DNA of 64,000 bases from VAZQ01 sp963827585 (GTDB taxonomy: Bacteria; Pseudomonadota; Alphaproteobacteria; Rhizobiales; Xanthobacteraceae). The DNA lies in assembly GCA_963827585.1 (NCBI GenBank), contig CAWHCK010000049.1, positions 62,001 to 126,000 on the forward strand, in the 5' to 3' direction. The notes under the pieces are model-generated. The model had not been told where the DNA came from. It did no database searches and saw only the letters and a list, made by a program, of their open reading frames with translations. A program made the translations under genes and the position numbers. This document shows positions 42,802 through 52,001 of this stretch, piece by piece (positions within the stretch are counted from its first letter, which is position 1; every line of letters begins with the position of its first letter).

Positions 42802-43059
42802 GAGCGCCGCACTACCCCTATTCACAATGTCAAACAGCGAAACCTCGGATGCCTTTTGCGCGGCAACACATATCCAACAGCAGCTCTCGTTCCCGCGGCG
42901 CGTCGGCCCGACCTTCATTCGCCGCCACCTCGCCCCGTCGAGCGGGATGCTCGACTCATACGCCAGATGCGATAGGTAGTCAACAAATAAATACTTGTCG
43001 TAGCGATAAATTGCCAACCAATTTCCCCTGTAGCCGCCTGATCGGGACAGAATCCGGCG
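42802..43059. other. Intergenic, no gene seen
   Basis: Lies between repeat copy B and the ThDP-enzyme gene. Short open frames here have no recognisable protein features. No terminator was recognised. Confidence 0.4.
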
Positions 43060-43671
43060 TCACAGCCGGTAGCCGAAAATGTTGCAATCGGTGCGGCCTT
43101 CGATGTGGCGGCCGAAGCGATACTTGAGCTCGGGTCCGTCGAAAGGCGGCTGCTCGAGCTTCTGCTCCACGGCGGAGAACGGCGTGACCTCGAGCACCAC
43201 GAAGGTGTGGCCGGCCACGTTCGCGGCCATCACGGCAGGAAAGTCGCGCTCGAGCGCGTCGAGGGTGCGGAACTCGAACACGCGCTCGAGACCCATGGCG
43301 CGGGCGATGGCCGGATAGTCGTTCTTCGTCGGGTTGGGCAGGTCCGCGTTGGAGGTCGCGCCATAGACCCGGTTGGAGACCAGGAAGTGCGTGAGGTTCG
43401 GCAGGTTCATCTGCCGCTCGACCATCAGCATGCCCGGGTTCATGCAAAACGCGCCGTCACCCATGAAGGCCCAGATCTTCAGCTCCGGGCGCGCCAGCGC
43501 AAGACCGGACGCGAACATGGTCGAGAGGCTCATGGAGGCGTCGAGATAGAAGCTCGCCTCGCTGTCACGGGTGGCCGCCCACCAGGCCTGGCTGGAATTG
43601 CCCGCCGAGGTGACGACGATCTGATCGGTGCGATGGCGCGCGAGCGCGCGAAAGCAGTCGACGTAGTTCAT
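43060..43671 (-). CDS. Thiamine-diphosphate decarboxylase, PP-domain subunit (sulfopyruvate decarboxylase beta-like)
   Basis: 203 residues corresponding to the C-terminal (PP) domain of ThDP enzymes. The cofactor motif is GDGAFCMNPGMLMVERQMNL in pieces (GDG...N with about 25 residues between). The size and split match the beta subunits of sulfopyruvate and phosphonopyruvate decarboxylases (ComE type). The start at 43671 overlaps the partner's stop by 4 bp. A 2-oxo acid is the expected substrate; the exact one is not readable. Confidence 0.82.
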   Translation of the reverse strand: MNYVDCFRALARHRTDQIVVTSAGNSSQAWWAATRDSEASFYLDASMSLSTMFASGLALARPELKIWAFMGDGAFCMNPGMLMVERQMNLPNLTHFLVSNRVYGATSNADLPNPTKNDYPAIARAMGLERVFEFRTLDALERDFPAVMAANVAGHTFVVLEVTPFSAVEQKLEQPPFDGPELKYRFGRHIEGRTDCNIFGYRL

Positions 43672-44186
43672 GACCGGGTGCCCCGCAGCAAGTCGCGCGT
43701 GAGGATGACGGCCATCGGCCGCAGGAAGGTGCGCGTGTGGTGATAGCAGCGCGAGATCGCCGCGATGTCGTCGCCCCGGTCGATGATCTGATACGGCATG
43801 TCGATCGCCTCGAGCACCGGACGAAGATAGAGGCTGTTCGACACATGGTGCTTGTGGTGATCGCCCACGCCGCCGCGCAACGTCAGCATCAGGAACAGCG
43901 GGATTTCGTAGGTGTAGTTGATCTTGGTGATGGCGTAGACCACCGTCATGAAGCCCGACGCTCCCATCAGCGCCGCGGAGCCCATGGCACCCATATAGGC
44001 GCCGGAGCACAGGCCGATCGCGGATTCCTCCCGGTTGACCGGAACATGCACGAACCGGTCATCCCCATCGATGGTATCGATCACGCCCGTCAACCAATTG
44101 TCGGGCAGCGAGGCGACGAGCTTCACCCCGCACGCGGCAAGCTCGTCCGCGATCAGCTTGCCGATATCAGCCTGCTTGTCGTTCAT
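43668..44186 (-). CDS. Thiamine-diphosphate decarboxylase, PYR-domain subunit (sulfopyruvate decarboxylase alpha-like)
   Basis: 172 residues corresponding to the N-terminal (PYR) domain. The conserved glutamate that activates ThDP lies in VNREESAIGLCSGAYMG. The GDHHKHH segment and MPYQIID also resemble ComD-type subunits. It starts 20 bp inside the end of the molybdenum-hydroxylase gene and is coupled to its partner (ATGA), so all belong to one minus-strand transcript. Confidence 0.82.
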   Translation of the reverse strand: MNDKQADIGKLIADELAACGVKLVASLPDNWLTGVIDTIDGDDRFVHVPVNREESAIGLCSGAYMGAMGSAALMGASGFMTVVYAITKINYTYEIPLFLMLTLRGGVGDHHKHHVSNSLYLRPVLEAIDMPYQIIDRGDDIAAISRCYHHTRTFLRPMAVILTRDLLRGTRS

Positions 44187-45237
44187 GCGTCGCCTGGGCC
44201 TCCCCGGTTGCCTGCACGCGGCGTGCGTCCCGAAGCGCACGCCAGACGGTCTCGGACGTGATCGGCAAGGTGATGTCGCGCACCCCCAGATGCCACAGCG
44301 CGTCGATGACCGCATTGCCGATGGCCGCGGGCGCGCCGATCGTTCCGCTCTCGCTTGCGCCCTTGACGCCGAGTGGATTGCTCGGCGCGGGGCTCGCGAT
44401 GAAGGTCGTCTCGAACGCCGGAAGGTCGCCCGCACGCGGCATGCCGTAATCGAGAAAGCTCGCGGTCAGCAGTTGCCCGGACGCGTCATCGTAGACGATG
44501 TGCTCCGTGAGCGCCTGACCGATGCCCTGCGCCAGGCTGCCGTGCACCTGGCCCTCGACGATCATCGGATTGATGACCACGCCGCAATCGTCGGCGGCAT
44601 AGAGGCTGCGCAGCCGCACCGACCCGGTCTCCGGATCGACAATGACCACGGCGAGATGCATGGCCTGCGGATCGTTGGTATCGGGCGGGTCGTAGAACTC
44701 GGTGACTTCGAGCCCCGGCGCACAGTCCGGCGGCAGGAGCGACCCGTGATAGGCAATGTCGGCAATCTCGGCGAAGCGAATGGAGCGGTCGGTTCCGCGT
44801 ACCTTGAACACGCCGCGGGCATAGTCGATGTCGCTCTCCGCGCATTCGAGCACGTGCGCGGAGAGGCGCAGCGCCTTGTCCAGCACCTTGTCGCAGGCAC
44901 GGTAGATTGCCGTTCCGGCCACCGACGCCGAGCGCGCGCCCCAGGTGCCGTTGCCGAACGGGATCAGATCGGTGTCGCCCTCGACCAGTCGAATGTCATC
45001 GATGGGGAGCCCCAGGCGGTCGGCCGCGATCTGGCAGAACGTGATCTCGTGCCCTTGCCCGTGCGAGTGGCTGCCCGCCAGCACGGTCACCTTGCCGTCG
45101 CTGTGCACGCGCACGATGGCGCTCTCCCAACCGCCGTGCAGCCCGCCGCGCTTGGCGAGATTGGCGCTCGGGCCGGTGCCGGCCTTGTCGATGAAGGCGG
45201 CAAGCCCGATGCCCATCAGGATGCCCTTTACACGCAA
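44167..45237 (-). CDS. Molybdenum hydroxylase large subunit, C-terminal half (after frameshift)
   Basis: About 356 codons of the xanthine-dehydrogenase/CoxL large-subunit family: GSHSHGQGHEITF for molybdopterin binding and GVKGASESGTIGAP with the active-site glutamate. Its text continues directly from the upstream frame (45228-46598); a single missing base near 45236 separates ...REQAA from LRVKGILMGIG. The only start at the junction is TTG 45237, so independent translation would need coupling. Either a broken gene or an assembly error. No FAD or 2Fe-2S subunit genes are adjacent. Confidence 0.8.
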   Translation of the reverse strand: MRVKGILMGIGLAAFIDKAGTGPSANLAKRGGLHGGWESAIVRVHSDGKVTVLAGSHSHGQGHEITFCQIAADRLGLPIDDIRLVEGDTDLIPFGNGTWGARSASVAGTAIYRACDKVLDKALRLSAHVLECAESDIDYARGVFKVRGTDRSIRFAEIADIAYHGSLLPPDCAPGLEVTEFYDPPDTNDPQAMHLAVVIVDPETGSVRLRSLYAADDCGVVINPMIVEGQVHGSLAQGIGQALTEHIVYDDASGQLLTASFLDYGMPRAGDLPAFETTFIASPAPSNPLGVKGASESGTIGAPAAIGNAVIDALWHLGVRDITLPITSETVWRALRDARRVQATGEAQATHERQAG

Positions 45238-46598
45238 GCCGCCTGCTCGCGCCGGAGCGCTGAATAGTCCGCCAGCAACAGGAGCTGATCGAGAAGCGCC
45301 GGCGGATCGCCGGAATCGTAGACGCGCCCGCCGGGCGCCGAATACGGAAACTCGGTCCGCGCAATGAGATTGCGCCGGCGCATCTCGACCACGTCGATGC
45401 CGAGCTCACGGGCGCCGAGCTCGAGCAGCCGCTCGTTGGTCCAGGTCGCCTCCGGCCGCCCCGAGCCGCGATAGGCATCGACCGGCACGGTGTTGGTATA
45501 GACGCCGCGCACGCGCAGGTGAAGGTTGGGCGTCTTGTAGAGGCCGGTCACCGTCTGCGGGTAGGAGTTGCCCGGAATGCTGGGCGCGAAATTGCTGAGA
45601 TAGCCGCCCAGCGCCGCGACGGTATCGATCTGCATGGCGACGATGCGTCCGTCGCGATCGAATCCCATGCGCGCGATGGTGTCGTGATCGCGCGCTTGCG
45701 CGTCCGAAAGGAACGTTTCGGTGCGCGTGGCGGTCCACTTGACCGGCCGGCGCAGCATCTGCGCCGCCCAGACGATCGTGGAGACCTCGACCGCGAAGTT
45801 TCCCTTGACCCCGAAGGCGCCGCCGACGTCGGGCGAAATGACGCGGATCTTGTGCTCGGGAATGTGGAGCGTGTAGAGCGAGAGCCAGCGGCGCAGGTAA
45901 TGCGGCTGCTGGATGGTTGCGTAGAGCGTGTAGCGGTCGCTCGCGGCGTCGTAATCGCATAGATAGGAGCGCGGCTCGATCGGATTGGCCGACAACCGGC
46001 TGTTCTTGAGGTGAAGCTCGACCACCTTTGCCGCCGCCGCCATCGCCGCCTCGACCGCGTGGCGGTTGCCGCGCTCGATCTCGAACACGAGATTGGTGCC
46101 GAATTGCTCATGCACGAGCGGCGCGGCGCGCTCCACGGCTTGCCGCGGTCTAGTGACTGCCGGCAGCGGGCGGTAATCGACCTCGATGGCCTCGGCCGCG
46201 TCTTCGGCGGCGAACCTGCTCTCGGCGACGACGGCGGCGACGATATCGCCGACATGATGGACCTTGTCGCGGGCGAAGGCCGGGCGCGGGGCTGAGTTCA
46301 TGGGGCGTCCGTCGCCGAACGGCATCGGGTGCACCACTGTGAGCTCGCCGTGTCCGGCCTTGGCCCAATCCTGTGCGGTGAGCGTCAACAACACCCCGGG
46401 CCGTGCCGCGGCGGCCTGCGTCGACACGGCGAGGATCCGCGCATGGGCGTGGGGGCTGCGCACGAACGCGCACCACGCGACGCCGGGCAGAAGCAGATCG
46501 TCGACGTAGCGTCCCTGGCCCTGCACGAAGCGGACGTCCTCCCGGCGCCGCAACGGCTGGCCGATATAGCCGTCCTGCTTCTGCGTTCGCTCCAGCAT
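45228..46598 (-). CDS. Molybdenum hydroxylase large subunit, N-terminal half (before frameshift)
   Basis: 456 codons with the family start IGQPLRRREDVRFVQGQGRYVDD, PHAHARIL and the VGGAFGVKGNF molybdopterin motif. The active-site loop reads AYRGSGRPEA, not the AYRCSFR of true CO dehydrogenase, so another substrate such as an aromatic or heterocyclic compound is expected. The frame ends in ...REQAACV then TAA where intact homologues continue into the domain encoded at 44167-45237. See that entry for the frameshift. Confidence 0.82.
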   Translation of the reverse strand: MLERTQKQDGYIGQPLRRREDVRFVQGQGRYVDDLLLPGVAWCAFVRSPHAHARILAVSTQAAAARPGVLLTLTAQDWAKAGHGELTVVHPMPFGDGRPMNSAPRPAFARDKVHHVGDIVAAVVAESRFAAEDAAEAIEVDYRPLPAVTRPRQAVERAAPLVHEQFGTNLVFEIERGNRHAVEAAMAAAAKVVELHLKNSRLSANPIEPRSYLCDYDAASDRYTLYATIQQPHYLRRWLSLYTLHIPEHKIRVISPDVGGAFGVKGNFAVEVSTIVWAAQMLRRPVKWTATRTETFLSDAQARDHDTIARMGFDRDGRIVAMQIDTVAALGGYLSNFAPSIPGNSYPQTVTGLYKTPNLHLRVRGVYTNTVPVDAYRGSGRPEATWTNERLLELGARELGIDVVEMRRRNLIARTEFPYSAPGGRVYDSGDPPALLDQLLLLADYSALRREQAACV

Positions 46599-46615
46599 CT
46601 TGCCCGCGCGACCCT

Positions 46616-47362
46616 TCAGCCGAAGACGGGCACGGCGCCGCCCGTCCCGCTGCGCGCCTCGAGCTTACGGCAGAAATAGTGCCAGGAATGCTCCACGTGT
46701 GCAGGCGTCATCATCTGGCTGTTGCGCCTGGCGCGCGTGGCGCGGTCCGGCATGGACGCGCGGAAGCCTGCCGCCTGTCCTGCCAATTGCGCCTTGCAGG
46801 CCTTTTCGAGAAAGACGCCGACGCAGGTCGCGTGCGCGATGGAGGTACCGCAGAACGTCACCCCGTGATTTGCAATCAGCACCGCAAATCCATCGCCGAG
46901 CGATCGGGCCAAAGCGACGCCCTCGTCCTTGGTTGTGATCAGGGCCACCTGGTCCACGTGGCGCGGCACGTCGATGAAGTAGTCGGCGTCGAGGCTAAAC
47001 GGCTGCAGCGGATCGAGCGAAGCCGAGAACACGCAGGCATGAAACGGGTGGGTATGCGCGACGACCTCGACATCCGGACGCAGGTGCAGGATCTCCGAAT
47101 GGATCGGCCATTCCGAGTGGCGCCCGCCCGATCCCGCCAACTGGCGGCCGTCCCAGTCGACCAGGACGAAGTCGTCGGCGCCCATGACTTCGCCGAGCCC
47201 AATGCGATTGCGCTTGAGCCAGAAACCGCGCCGCTCGGGGTCGCGCAGCGAGAGATGGCCGAGCGTCATGTCGCCGTGGCCCTCCATCTCGAGAATGCGG
47301 CAGGCGCGGGAGAGCTCGTCGAGCGCCCCGGGCAGGTCGGTCTCGGCGGCGACATCGGTCAT
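46616..47362 (-). CDS. Class II aldolase/adducin-family protein
   Basis: 248 residues. Metal-ligand histidines are in VVAHTHPFHACVFS and LIANHGVTFCG; the N-terminal MTLGHLSLRDPERRGFWLKR matches the family. It is only loosely like the class II aldolase at 20686, with a longer C-terminus (HVEHSWHYFCRKLEA). It lies 17 bp before the molybdenum-hydroxylase gene and after an ABC importer on the same strand, so it is probably part of one catabolic operon. The substrate is unknown. Confidence 0.82.
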   Translation of the reverse strand: MTDVAAETDLPGALDELSRACRILEMEGHGDMTLGHLSLRDPERRGFWLKRNRIGLGEVMGADDFVLVDWDGRQLAGSGGRHSEWPIHSEILHLRPDVEVVAHTHPFHACVFSASLDPLQPFSLDADYFIDVPRHVDQVALITTKDEGVALARSLGDGFAVLIANHGVTFCGTSIAHATCVGVFLEKACKAQLAGQAAGFRASMPDRATRARRNSQMMTPAHVEHSWHYFCRKLEARSGTGGAVPVFG

Positions 47363-47393
47363 TCGCCACTCCCAATGAACGATGCGAGCATAA

Positions 47394-48170
47394 TCAAGCC
47401 GCCTCCCGCTGCCAGTAGACGGCACGATGGCGCAGCAGGAGCAGGGCCTGGTCGAGCACCAGGCCGCAGATTCCGATCACGATGATCGCGGCATAGACGT
47501 TGGCGAAGGTGAAGCGCGTGCTCCAGATCGTGATGTAGTATCCGAGCCCGATCGAATCGCCGATCATTTCGGTGATGACGACGACGATGATCGCGACTGG
47601 CAGCGCGACCCGCAATCCCGAAAAGATGCTGGGCAGCGCCGCCGGCAAAACAACCCGCCGGAAAATGGTGGCGCGGCCCGCGCCGCAGTTCTGCGCGGTC
47701 CAAATGAGCCGCGTCTGCACGCCGCGGAAGCCGAAATAGCAGGTCACCACGATCGGATAGAGGCACTCGAGAAAGGTGAATGCGATCTTCGATGGCGTCC
47801 CGATGCCGAAGATGTAGGTGAAGACCGGAAACAGCGCGATCTTCGGGATCGGATATCCCATGAAGAAGACCGGCTCGAACAGGTTGCGGACCAGCTCGGA
47901 CCGCGCCATCACCGCCGCGAACGGAACTCCGACCAGCGCTGCAATCGCGAAGCCGGTGAGCGCGCGGGAGACGGTCACGCCGGCGTGGAAAACGAGCGTG
48001 CCGTTGCCCACTTCGGTCGCGAGCGCATCCCACACCCTGCCGGGGCCCGGAAGCAGACGGAACTCGACCAGACCGCTCCCGACCGCGACCTGCCAAACCA
48101 AGAGCAGCAGCGGGATCGAGTACCAGCGGGCGACCAGGGACCAGGCCTGCGTGAAGGTTTGGGCGATCAT
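47394..48170 (-). CDS. ABC transporter permease, nitrate/taurine type (2)
   Basis: 258 residues with about six helices and the coupling region FRRVVLPAALPSIFSGLRVALP. Typical SsuC/TauC-like permease. Its start overlaps the stop of the other permease (ATGA), and the order ATPase-permease-permease is kept downstream of two binding-protein genes. Confidence 0.9.
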   Translation of the reverse strand: MIAQTFTQAWSLVARWYSIPLLLLVWQVAVGSGLVEFRLLPGPGRVWDALATEVGNGTLVFHAGVTVSRALTGFAIAALVGVPFAAVMARSELVRNLFEPVFFMGYPIPKIALFPVFTYIFGIGTPSKIAFTFLECLYPIVVTCYFGFRGVQTRLIWTAQNCGAGRATIFRRVVLPAALPSIFSGLRVALPVAIIVVVITEMIGDSIGLGYYITIWSTRFTFANVYAAIIVIGICGLVLDQALLLLRHRAVYWQREAA

Positions 48171-48943
48171 CGCACAACCTGCTCCTCGGTCCCGATCATC
48201 TGGCCTCTGAGCACCCGCGCTCGGATCGCCAGCAAGATGCGGTCGCTCAAGAAGCCGAGCACGGCGAAGCAGGCGATCCCCGCGAACATCAGGTCGAAGC
48301 GCACCCATTCCTCGCCGTAGGAGATGATGGTGCCGAGTCCGGCCTTGGAGCCGATCAGCTCGGCCGCGAACAGCACCACGAAAGCGTGCGCGAGCCCGAT
48401 GCGGATGCCGCCGAACAATTGCGGCGCCGCCGCCGGAATGATGACCCGGAAGAAGATGGTCCGCGACGGCGTTCCCATGTTGCGCGCCGCCCAGATCAGA
48501 AGCTTGTTGACCGACAGCACGGCGTGCCGCGAGGCGACGAAGACAGGAAAGAACCCGGAAAACGCGATGATCGCGATCTTGGACGCGTGACCGAGACCGA
48601 ACAGCAGCAGGAACACCGGCAGGAAGGCGATCTTCGGAATGGAATAGAGAAAGGACACGAGCGGATCGAAGAAATGCCGCACGCCGGGCAGGATTCCCGC
48701 GCCCAGGCCGACGATGATGCCGGCGACCGTGCCCATCACGAAACCTGCGGACACGCGATAGAGGCTCGCGGTCAACGCCGCGAGCAGCTCGCCGGAGAGC
48801 GTGATCTCCCACAGCGCGGCGAGGATCGCGCTCGGGAACGACAGGTAGCGGGGCAGGAGGCCCGCGCTGCCGAACACCTGCCAGGCCACCACCACCGCGA
48901 CGGGCACGATCCAATGCTGGACCGAGGCCGAGTTGATCCTCAC
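48167..48943 (-). CDS. ABC transporter permease, nitrate/taurine type (1)
   Basis: 258 residues, six predicted helices, coupling segment FFRVIIPAAAPQLFGGIRIGLAH. The start is GTG 48943, chosen because GGAGGAAGC sits just before it and it overlaps the ATPase stop (GTGA). Forms a pair with the permease at 47394. Confidence 0.9.
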   Translation of the reverse strand: MRINSASVQHWIVPVAVVVAWQVFGSAGLLPRYLSFPSAILAALWEITLSGELLAALTASLYRVSAGFVMGTVAGIIVGLGAGILPGVRHFFDPLVSFLYSIPKIAFLPVFLLLFGLGHASKIAIIAFSGFFPVFVASRHAVLSVNKLLIWAARNMGTPSRTIFFRVIIPAAAPQLFGGIRIGLAHAFVVLFAAELIGSKAGLGTIISYGEEWVRFDLMFAGIACFAVLGFLSDRILLAIRARVLRGQMIGTEEQVVR

Positions 48944-49722
48944 GCTTCCTCCAGGGCCCGCGCCTTCAACACCTCGTCCCGCAACAGGTCCCAGACCTGC
49001 ACCCGCAGGGCGAGGTATTCCTGCGACTTGCGGTAGTCGCCGGAGCGATCGACGTTGGGAAGCCGGATATCGGCCTTGATGCGGCCCGGACGGGCGGTGA
49101 ATACGATCACCCGCGTTCCGAGATAGATCGCCTCGTCGATGTCGTGGGTGACGAACAGCGCGGTCTTGCGCGCCCGCCGCCAGATCGACTGCAACTCTTC
49201 CTGCAGCAATTCCCGGGTCTGGGAATCGAGCGCACCGAACGGCTCGTCCATCAGCATGATTTCCGGATCGAGGGCGAACAGCCGCGCGAGCGCAACGCGC
49301 TGCTTCATTCCGCCGCTCAACTGGCCGAGATAGAGGTCCGCAAAGCGCGAGAGATGGACGAGGTCGAGATAGTCCGCTGCCTTGGCGCGGCACTCGCGCT
49401 TGGGCAGCCCCTTCATCTCGAGCGGCCACGCCACGTTCTCGATTGCCGTGAGCCAGGGAAACAGCGACAGCTCCTGAAACATCATGCCGCGGTCGGGACC
49501 CGGAGGCCCGATCGGCTTGCCGTTCAGGCGCAGGTCGCCGCCGGTCGCGGGCTCGAAGCCGCCGACGATGTGCAGGAACGTGCTCTTGCCGCAGCCGGAA
49601 GGCCCGACGATGGAGACGAATTCGTGCTCGTCGATCGACATCGACAGATGATCGATCGCGACGACGCTGCGGCTGTCGACCGTGAACGTCTTGTCGAGGT
49701 CGGTGACCTCCAGCAGCGACAT
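48940..49722 (-). CDS. ABC transporter ATPase, nitrate/taurine type
   Basis: 260 residues. Walker A GPSGCGKST at 40-48, Q-loop FQELSLFPW, signature LSGGMKQRVALAR from 135 and Walker B IMLMDEPF at 155-162, with H-loop VTHDIDEAI. SsuB/TauB class. Lies 20 bp past the end of a binding-protein gene. Confidence 0.92.
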   Translation of the reverse strand: MSLLEVTDLDKTFTVDSRSVVAIDHLSMSIDEHEFVSIVGPSGCGKSTFLHIVGGFEPATGGDLRLNGKPIGPPGPDRGMMFQELSLFPWLTAIENVAWPLEMKGLPKRECRAKAADYLDLVHLSRFADLYLGQLSGGMKQRVALARLFALDPEIMLMDEPFGALDSQTRELLQEELQSIWRRARKTALFVTHDIDEAIYLGTRVIVFTARPGRIKADIRLPNVDRSGDYRKSQEYLALRVQVWDLLRDEVLKARALEEA

Positions 49723-49742
49723 CGGCGTGGGCTCGAGCAGAC

Positions 49743-50726
49743 CTATTTCGGCAGATAGCCGGGATCGACCAGCGACTTGACGTCGGCGTTCTTCTTCTGG
49801 AATCCGGCCTTGATCTGTAACGCCTGCATCTTCTCGAGCGCCCCGCTGTCGACCTGCAAGGTCGGATCGCGATAGTAGTCGTTCATGGTCAGATAGACGT
49901 CGGGACTCACGCGGACCATCTTGTTGTCGATCAGGAGCTGGCGGGCCTCGCGCGGTTTCTCGAGGTAGAATTGCGTCGCTGCCTTGAGATCGTCGAGGAA
50001 GGCGCGCACCGCGCCGGCATTCTTCTTCAGGAATTCGTCTTTTCCGATCAGGACGATCAGCTCCTCCTCGAACGGCACGCCATATTTTGCATCGAAGATC
50101 TTGCGCACCTTCATCTGCTTTTCCGCCAGCGCCGCGAACGGCTGCGGGAACTGCCCGAGGTCGACCTTTCCGGCGTCGAGCGCTTCCTGCATCGCCGGAA
50201 ACGGAACCGGCGTGATGGTCACGTCGGTCTCCGCCAGCCCGTGCTTCTCGAGCGCCGTCTTCAGCCAGAGGTGGCCCGACGTGTAGAAGCCGTTGATGCC
50301 GACGACCTTGCCCTTGAGATCGGCCACCGATTTGATGGGCGAATTCTCCTTCACGTAGAAGGTCGTGCTGAAGCCGCGCGGGCTTTCGCGCGAAACGGAG
50401 GCGATGATCTTGGCCGCGACGCCTTCGGCCGCGGCGAAAATTACCCCGTTGGCGCTGCTGGCGGCAAGGTCGATGGCGCCGGCCTCGAATGCCTGGCTGC
50501 GCTTGTCGGAACCGGTGAAGCGGGTCGCGTCGAGGGTGTAGGCCTTGCCCTGGTTCCTGGCGAGATCGGGCCTGGCAACGGTCAGCCACAGCGGCTCTTC
50601 CGCTGCCGTGCCATAGCCCAGACGCAACGTGACCGGCTGGCCGAGCGCCGCGTCGGCCGTAGCCGTCGCGAGAACGAAGAGGCACGCCATTCCGTGCAGA
50701 GCGGCCTTGATGTCAAATGCACCCAT
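49743..50726 (-). CDS. ABC transporter substrate-binding protein (tandem copy 2)
   Basis: 327 residues with a signal peptide ending near ADAALGQP. NMT1/SsuA-like periplasmic protein: LRLGYGTAAEEPLWL, GAIDLAASSANGVIFAAAEG, VVGINGFYTSGHLWLK and QFPQPFAALAEKQMKVRKIFD. It is nearly colinear with the protein at 50795-51769 and is a clear tandem duplicate. It probably feeds the importer at 47394-49722 with a small organic anion. Confidence 0.9.
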   Translation of the reverse strand: MGAFDIKAALHGMACLFVLATATADAALGQPVTLRLGYGTAAEEPLWLTVARPDLARNQGKAYTLDATRFTGSDKRSQAFEAGAIDLAASSANGVIFAAAEGVAAKIIASVSRESPRGFSTTFYVKENSPIKSVADLKGKVVGINGFYTSGHLWLKTALEKHGLAETDVTITPVPFPAMQEALDAGKVDLGQFPQPFAALAEKQMKVRKIFDAKYGVPFEEELIVLIGKDEFLKKNAGAVRAFLDDLKAATQFYLEKPREARQLLIDNKMVRVSPDVYLTMNDYYRDPTLQVDSGALEKMQALQIKAGFQKKNADVKSLVDPGYLPK

Positions 50727-50794
50727 GTCGCGTTCCCGTGTGGTGAACATTCATCCGTCGAGACGTCCGGTCGAACGCCGTCGCGCCCGCGCGC

Positions 50795-51769
50795 TCATTG
50801 CGGCAGGTAGCCGAGGTCGACCAGCGACCTGACATCGGCATTCTTTCTCTGGAATCCGGCCTTGACCTGGAACGCCTGCATCTTCTCGAGCGCATCGGCG
50901 TCGACCCGCAACGTCGGGTCGCGATAGTAGTCCTGCATGGTCATGTAGACATCGGGGCTCACCCGCACCATGCGGGCATCGATCAGCAGCTGCCGGGCCT
51001 CGCGCGGCTTGTCGAGATAGAACCGCATCGCCGCCGTGAGATCCTCCAGGAGCGCGCGGACCGCGACTGCGTTCTTCTTGAGGAACTCGTCCTTACCGAC
51101 CAGGACAGTGAGCTCCTCCTCGAACGGCACGCCGTATTTGGCATCGAAGATCTTGCGCACCTTCATCTGCTTTTCCAGGAGCGCGGCGTAGGGCTGCGGA
51201 AACTGCCCGATGTCGATGCGTCCGGCTTCGAGCAATTCCTGCATCGCCGAGAACGGGACCGGGGTGATCCTCACGTCGGTATCGGCGAGGCCATGCTTGT
51301 CGAGCGCCGCCTTCAACCAGAGATGGCCGGAGGTGGAGAAGCCGTTGATGCCGACGGTCCGGCCTTTCAGGTCGGCCACCGACCTGATCGGCGAGCTCTC
51401 CTTGACGTAGTAGCTCGTGCTGAACCCGCGCGCGCTTTCGCGCGAGATCGAGGCGATGAACTTCGCGGTGATGCCTTCGGCGGCGGCGAAAATCACGCCG
51501 TTGGCGCTGCCGGCGGAGAGGTCGATGGCGCCGGCCTCGAATGCCTGCGCGCGCTTGTCCGAGCTGGTGAAGCGGGTGGCATCGATGGTGTAGGCCTTGC
51601 CGTAGTTCCGGGCGAGATCGGCCTTGGCCACGATCAGCCACATCGGTTCCTCGGCCGCCCCGCCGTAGCCGAGACGAAACGTGACCGGCTGCGAGAGCGC
51701 CGGGCCGGCAATGGCGGCCGCGAGAGCAAGGAAGAAAGCCGCGGCTAGTCCGCGCCGGACGGTCTTCAT
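50795..51769 (-). CDS. ABC transporter substrate-binding protein (tandem copy 1)
   Basis: 324 residues with a clear signal peptide (AAAFFLALAAAIAGPALSQP). Same family as the next gene, and most of the mature sequence can be aligned without gaps (KYGVPFEEEL, KDEFLKKNA, DYYRDPTL and KNADV in both). First gene of the minus-strand importer operon. The start at 51769 was chosen for the signal peptide; the ribosome-binding site is weak. Confidence 0.9.
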   Translation of the reverse strand: MKTVRRGLAAAFFLALAAAIAGPALSQPVTFRLGYGGAAEEPMWLIVAKADLARNYGKAYTIDATRFTSSDKRAQAFEAGAIDLSAGSANGVIFAAAEGITAKFIASISRESARGFSTSYYVKESSPIRSVADLKGRTVGINGFSTSGHLWLKAALDKHGLADTDVRITPVPFSAMQELLEAGRIDIGQFPQPYAALLEKQMKVRKIFDAKYGVPFEEELTVLVGKDEFLKKNAVAVRALLEDLTAAMRFYLDKPREARQLLIDARMVRVSPDVYMTMQDYYRDPTLRVDADALEKMQAFQVKAGFQRKNADVRSLVDLGYLPQ

Positions 51770-52001
51770 GTCAAATCCGCAGTTCAATAATGAACGGACA
51801 TTTCGGTAATGAGCGTACCGGCTCGACCCTTCACTGCAAATACATTTTTTGCGCAGCGGCTGGCTGGAAAACGGTCAATGTCGTCGCACCCCGCCGATCT
51901 GTCGTACGGGGGTGACGGTGAATGGTGAATAGCGGAGTGTTCGGCTTCAGGGCTTCGCGTTGTCGCGTGCGCGGAAGGGCAACGCTATGGTCCCCCTCGG
52001 T
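51770..52001. other. Intergenic, promoter region of the importer operon
   Basis: The sequence is AT-richer between 51780 and 51860 and probably carries the operon's promoter, but I could not fix -35 and -10 boxes. No gene seen. Confidence 0.4.

Noticed and set aside
45228..46598. Aerobic CO dehydrogenase large subunit (CoxL)
   Set aside because: The active-site loop is AYRGSGR instead of the AYRCSFR of true form I CoxL, and no CoxM/CoxS partners are adjacent.
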